Shown: piece after piece, positions 5,562-8,532 of the stretch
Position numbering within the stretch: position 1 is the first letter of the stretch
Layout: each line of letters begins with the position of its first letter
Assembly (NCBI GenBank): GCA_045612565.1
Contig: JAZKZG010000104.1
Coordinates: 1 to 8,532, forward strand
DNA from: RGIG9041 sp045612565
GTDB taxonomy: Bacteria > Bacillota > Clostridia > Oscillospirales > QAKW01
Direction: 5' to 3'
Length of the DNA stretch: 8,532 bases
The notes under the pieces: generated by a model
What the model saw: only the letters and a program-made list of their open reading frames with translations
The model's database searches: none
What the model was told of the DNA's origin: nothing
Position numbers and translations under genes: made by a program

Positions 5562-6443
5562 TCAACAATAAATTTTAACTGCTTGTTTTTTCATTTGAAG
5601 TTTTATCGGTAGATTCGGACCTTTTTCGCCGTCAACAGTTGTTAAAATATCTGTGTCACAACTGATTGTACATTCGGTTGTTTTGATGCGTACAACGTTT
5701 TCTTCTTTAAACTCACCGCCCGAAACAAACTTTAAAAGCGAGTCTGTTATCTCAAGCGGATTTTTATTTTTAAATACGAGTATGTCCATAAACCCGTCTT
5801 GCATCTGTGCTTCTTTGATAACGTTCGAGAAACCTGACATATCGCTTCCGTTTAAAACGACAAATATAAGTGCCTGTTCGCAATATTCTTTTTCGGGCGT
5901 TGTGATTTTTAGTTCAAATGGTTTTATATTTGTGAGTTCGCCGATGCCGTTTATGTAATAGGCAAGGGGACCGAACATTTTTTTAAGATTCTGGTCGGTA
6001 GAAAAAGAAACTGATACCAGAACACCGCCTGCAACCTCGTTTACAAAAATTATTTCGCCGTCATTTATTACGCCGATGTCCGTTTCAATATACTTACCCT
6101 GTGCAATAAGTCGTGCACATCTTATGATATCGTTGGGCATACCGAGTGAGCGTGAAAAATCGTTGCAGGTACCGGTAGGAATAATTCCAACAGGCAGATC
6201 TATGCCGGTGTCAATTAGAATTTTTATAATTGCATTAACGCTTCCGTCACCGCCCGCAACCACGATGCCGTCAAAGTTTCCGGTTTTAATTATTTCATCA
6301 AGTGGCTGTTTGTTGTTTTCTCCGATTCTGTAAAGAGTAGGTATTTTACCTTCTTCGGTGAAAACACTTATTATTTTATCAAGATGTGTTGTAATTCCGC
6401 GTTTACCCGACGCAGGATTGTAAACAAATAAAACATTTTCCAT
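5562..6443 (-). CDS. Diacylglycerol/lipid kinase family protein (YegS/BmrU/DagK-like)
   Basis: This 293-residue soluble protein belongs to the DAGK-catalytic/NAD-kinase-like superfamily, whose members phosphorylate lipids such as diacylglycerol with ATP, usually at the inner face of the membrane. NPASGK at residues 9-14, the nucleotide-binding GGDGSVN at 64-70, PTGTCNDF at 89-96 and the C-terminal VDGE at 270-273 are all present and are the family's conserved stations. Length is typical (about 290-310). The start follows the amylase stop by 5 bases. Its ribosome binding site, GAGGAGG, lies inside the final amylase codons at a rather long spacing of about 13 bases, so the two genes are co-transcribed and probably translationally coupled. 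Whether it acts on diacylglycerol, another lipid or a sphingoid-like molecule cannot be told. The link to glucan breakdown is unexplained. Confidence 0.92.
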   Translation of the reverse strand: MENVLFVYNPASGKRGITTHLDKIISVFTEEGKIPTLYRIGENNKQPLDEIIKTGNFDGIVVAGGDGSVNAIIKILIDTGIDLPVGIIPTGTCNDFSRSLGMPNDIIRCARLIAQGKYIETDIGVINDGEIIFVNEVAGGVLVSVSFSTDQNLKKMFGPLAYYINGIGELTNIKPFELKITTPEKEYCEQALIFVVLNGSDMSGFSNVIKEAQMQDGFMDILVFKNKNPLEITDSLLKFVSGGEFKEENVVRIKTTECTISCDTDILTTVDGEKGPNLPIKLQMKKQAVKIYC

Positions 6444-6448
6444 AAAAA

Positions 6449-8248
6449 TCAGAATACCTCCTCAATTAAAACACCGCCGGGCTCGAGCTCGGTTTTGTAT
6501 AAATAACTCCAGATCGGTTTCCCATCTGCTTTGATGTGGTTTGGCGAACCGTTTGCAATAATGCGCAGTTTCCCTCGTCTGTATTTTATAATACCGTCCG
6601 AATATTGTTCGAAAACAATATCGCTTTCAAATTCATCTGCAAATTCTTTTCTAATTATAGCAAGTTGTTTGTGCAATTTCAATAGTTTGGTATTTACCTT
6701 TTCCCAAGGATAAGTCCCTCGGCATGCAGGATCGCCAAAACCTTGAGCACCCGCCTCGTCAGCGTAATAAAGACATGGTATACCGGGCAGTGTATATTGA
6801 ATTGCCGCGGCTGTCACAAGTCTGTGCTCTCCCAAACTGTATTGTTCGTCTGTAAGTGTTGTTTTTGATTGTAAATGTTTTTGGGGCGTGTCTTTTACAC
6901 CTAGTCTGTTTATTGCACGTGATGTGTCATGCGTAGATATGCTGTTCATAAGACATTTTATTGAAGGCTTTGGATACATATCCATAATTTCCATGATGCT
7001 TTTATAAAAGTCTTCAGCTTTTCCGCTTATTACAAAATCGGTTATTGCATTCAAAAACGGATAATTCATAACACTGTCACACTGTTTTCCAAGCAAAAAC
7101 TCGCGCTGTTTTCCGTAACTGTGCTTTGTTACGGCGTTTTCCCACACTTCACCGATTATAAGGGCATCTTTGTTGTTTTTCTTTACTGCAGTACGAAGCT
7201 TTTTTAAAAACTCGTCGGGCAACTCGTCGGCAACATCAAGTCTGAATCCGTCAGCACCGAGATTTTGCCAGAAAGAAAGTACACCGTTGTCACCTGTAAT
7301 AAACTCAAGGTAACTTTCATTTGTTTCATTTACATTCGGCAGAGTTTCAAATCCCCACCAGCAATCATACTCGTCGCGGCTGTCTTTAAAGTTGTACCAT
7401 GTATAATAGGGGGAACTCTTGTCATTATACGCTCCTCCGTCACCGTAATTTTTATATTTGTTAAAGTAAATGCTGTCGTCACCTGTGTGAGAAAAAACTC
7501 CGTCAATTATAATTTTTATATCATAATCGTGGGCTTTTTTACATAAACTTTTAAAATCATTGACGTTTCCAAGGTAGGGATCAACGTTTAAATAGTCCGA
7601 CGTACAGTATCTGTGATTTTGTGCGCTTTCAAAAATCGGATTAAGATAAATATGTGTAACACCAAGTGATTTAATATAATCGAGTTTTTGCTCAATCCCT
7701 TTAAGATTTCCCATAAAGAAATCGTTGCACCTAAAATCGTCACAGTCATAAAAACACATTGGACGCTCGTTCCAGTTTGTGTGAATGATTCTTTCATTTC
7801 TGGCACCGCTTGTATCAACACCTTCGGCCCTGAAAAATCTGTCGGGGAAAATCTGATACATTACCGCACCTCTTGTAATGTCGCTTGTATAAAAGTTTTT
7901 ATCATAAACACAAAGATACCATTCGTCAAGCCAATCGCCGATTACTGCTGTGTGTCCGTCAGATGTGCCTGTGAATAGCATCTTTCCGTCGGGTTTTACA
8001 ATCTCGAATCGGTAACGGTAAAGTCCTGTAGCAACAAATGACGTTGTTATGCTGAAAATGTCATATCCGTCTTTAACTTCTGTTTTTTGGAGTTTCAGAG
8101 TAGTCGTATTGTTTTTGCGTATAACAATATTAACAAAATCTGCACGGATATCTTTGCGTACCCAAAAATCAAACCTGACATTTTGTTCGGTTTCAATTGC
8201 ACCAAAAATCGATTTGTATTTTAAATTGTAACTGTCAAATTTAATCAT
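6449..8248 (-). CDS. Intracellular GH13 alpha-glucan hydrolase (neopullulanase/cyclomaltodextrinase-like alpha-amylase)
   Basis: This 599-residue glycoside hydrolase family 13 enzyme cleaves alpha-1,4 (and possibly alpha-1,6) glucans such as maltodextrins, cyclodextrins or glycogen. Residues 1 to about 120 form a beta-rich N-terminal domain of the kind found in neopullulanases. The catalytic barrel starts near MYQIFPDRF (130-138). The conserved regions are all present: region I DGVFSH (249-254), region II GFRLDVADE with nucleophile D338, region III IIGEVWE with acid/base E367, and region IV STHDTSR with D441. LPNVN (303-307) resembles the extra region that marks the neopullulanase/cyclomaltodextrinase group. 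No signal peptide is visible, so it should act in the cytoplasm. The ATG at 8248 has a modest AGGA six bases upstream. It is divergent from glgC and heads an operon with the lipid kinase. Exact substrate specificity is uncertain. Confidence 0.94.
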   Translation of the reverse strand: MIKFDSYNLKYKSIFGAIETEQNVRFDFWVRKDIRADFVNIVIRKNNTTTLKLQKTEVKDGYDIFSITTSFVATGLYRYRFEIVKPDGKMLFTGTSDGHTAVIGDWLDEWYLCVYDKNFYTSDITRGAVMYQIFPDRFFRAEGVDTSGARNERIIHTNWNERPMCFYDCDDFRCNDFFMGNLKGIEQKLDYIKSLGVTHIYLNPIFESAQNHRYCTSDYLNVDPYLGNVNDFKSLCKKAHDYDIKIIIDGVFSHTGDDSIYFNKYKNYGDGGAYNDKSSPYYTWYNFKDSRDEYDCWWGFETLPNVNETNESYLEFITGDNGVLSFWQNLGADGFRLDVADELPDEFLKKLRTAVKKNNKDALIIGEVWENAVTKHSYGKQREFLLGKQCDSVMNYPFLNAITDFVISGKAEDFYKSIMEIMDMYPKPSIKCLMNSISTHDTSRAINRLGVKDTPQKHLQSKTTLTDEQYSLGEHRLVTAAAIQYTLPGIPCLYYADEAGAQGFGDPACRGTYPWEKVNTKLLKLHKQLAIIRKEFADEFESDIVFEQYSDGIIKYRRGKLRIIANGSPNHIKADGKPIWSYLYKTELEPGGVLIEEVF

Positions 8249-8277
8249 ACCAAGTCCTGAAGTGTAAAATTATTTTG

Positions 8278-8306
8278 TTGATAATCACAAACATATATAT
8301 TATAAT
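8278..8306 (+). promoter_or_regulatory. Predicted glgC promoter
   Basis: TTGATA (8278-8283) and TATAAT (8301-8306) are spaced by 17 bases, a near-consensus sigma-70-type promoter. Transcription would start near 8313, leaving a leader of about 58 bases before glgC. Its -10 shares four bases with the opposing amylase -10. Sequence prediction only, in a very AT-rich segment. Confidence 0.7.
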
Positions 8307-8327
8307 ATAAGTATATAAATATGTAAA
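8299..8327 (-). promoter_or_regulatory. Predicted amylase/lipid-kinase operon promoter
   Basis: On the minus strand, TTTACA (8327-8322) and TATAAT (8304-8299) are separated by 17 bases. Transcription would start near 8292, about 44 bases before the amylase ATG. The element lies on top of the glgC promoter, so the two cannot be bound by RNA polymerase at once. AT-richness makes a chance match possible, but the exact consensus -10 and ideal spacing on both strands support it. Confidence 0.6.
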
Positions 8328-8331
8328 TAAA

Positions 8332-8350
8332 TTATTATTTTCAATAATAA
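8332..8350. repeat. Perfect 8-bp A/T inverted repeat in the glgC leader
   Basis: TTATTATT (8332-8339) and AATAATAA (8343-8350) flank a TTC loop. It lies in the glgC leader, just upstream of the minus-strand -35. It could be a weak RNA hairpin or a protein-binding site. Being only A/T in an AT-rich spacer, it may also be chance. Confidence 0.4.
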
Positions 8351-8370
8351 AAAAATCGGAGGGGTTATAA

Positions 8371-8532
8371 ATGTACACAAAAAACAAAGAAATCATAGCA
8401 ATGCTCCTTGCTGGCGGTCAGGGATCGCGTTTGCACGTTCTTACAAAAGATACAGCAAAACCTGCAATACCTTTCGGCGGTAAATACCGCATAATCGATT
8501 TTACGCTGTCAAATTGTATCAACTCAGGCATA
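8371..8532 (+). CDS. glgC: Glucose-1-phosphate adenylyltransferase, N-terminal part (3' end outside window)
   Basis: The first 54 residues of ADP-glucose pyrophosphorylase are visible and the frame is open to the window end. The enzyme makes ADP-glucose from glucose-1-phosphate and ATP, the committed step of bacterial glycogen synthesis, in the cytoplasm. Diagnostic motifs are LAGGQGSRLHVLT at residues 13-25 (nucleotide-binding loop) and KPAIPFGGKYRIIDFTLSNC at 30-49. The ATG at 8371 follows a strong ribosome binding site, GGAGGGG, at 8358-8364. A predicted promoter at 8278-8306 drives it, divergent from the glucan hydrolase. Further glg genes would be expected downstream, outside the window. 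Confidence 0.96.
   Translation, partial: MYTKNKEIIAMLLAGGQGSRLHVLTKDTAKPAIPFGGKYRIIDFTLSNCINSGI

Noticed and set aside
7265..7546. Plus-strand open frames inside the amylase and lipid-kinase genes
   Set aside because: They are short, lack ribosome sites and recognisable motifs, and overlap minus-strand genes with complete catalytic signatures.

Overview
The window looks like part of a low-GC (AT-rich) Bacillota chromosome, most likely a gut-type Clostridia. The reasons are strong AGGAG-type ribosome binding sites, intrinsic terminators, a yybP-ykoY riboswitch, a Bacillus-type CCA-adding enzyme, and glgC placed beside an intracellular GH13 amylase. The taxon is inferred from style; there is no rRNA or other marker. 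No insertion sequence, CRISPR array, phage gene, tRNA or rRNA was seen, and no stretch over 300 bases lacks a gene.

Region 1 (1-3197, + strand) is a tight operon. It holds the 3' end of a polar amino-acid ABC transporter binding protein, its permease (602-1246), its ATPase (1249-2031), and a CCA tRNA nucleotidyltransferase (2028-3197) coupled to the ATPase by an ATGA overlap. The binding protein is odd: one periplasmic-binding domain ends, and a second begins but stops at the hinge, so only half of it is present.

Region 2 (about 3175-5551, + strand) is the most interesting part. It is a tandem duplication of a whole regulatory unit: a yybP-ykoY (Mn2+-sensing) aptamer, an overlapping intrinsic terminator, and a Na+/Ca2+-exchanger-family membrane protein. 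The two aptamers are identical except for 5-6 bases at one loop tip, while the coding regions have drifted at many silent sites. The terminator stems show paired changes that keep the hairpin. The riboswitch suggests that both proteins export Mn2+, possibly with Ca2+, rather than serving general Na+/Ca2+ exchange. The region closes with a perfect 20-bp inverted-repeat terminator shared with the convergent operon.

Region 3 (5562-8248, - strand) is a two-gene operon: an intracellular GH13 alpha-glucan hydrolase of the neopullulanase/cyclomaltodextrinase type, then a YegS/DagK-type lipid kinase 5 bases downstream. Region 4 (8371 to the window end, + strand) is the start of glgC, the first enzyme of glycogen synthesis. 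The amylase and glgC are divergent. Their predicted promoters overlap so closely that one 8-base palindrome (8299-8306) can act as the -10 element on both strands, which would make glucan synthesis and breakdown compete for RNA polymerase.
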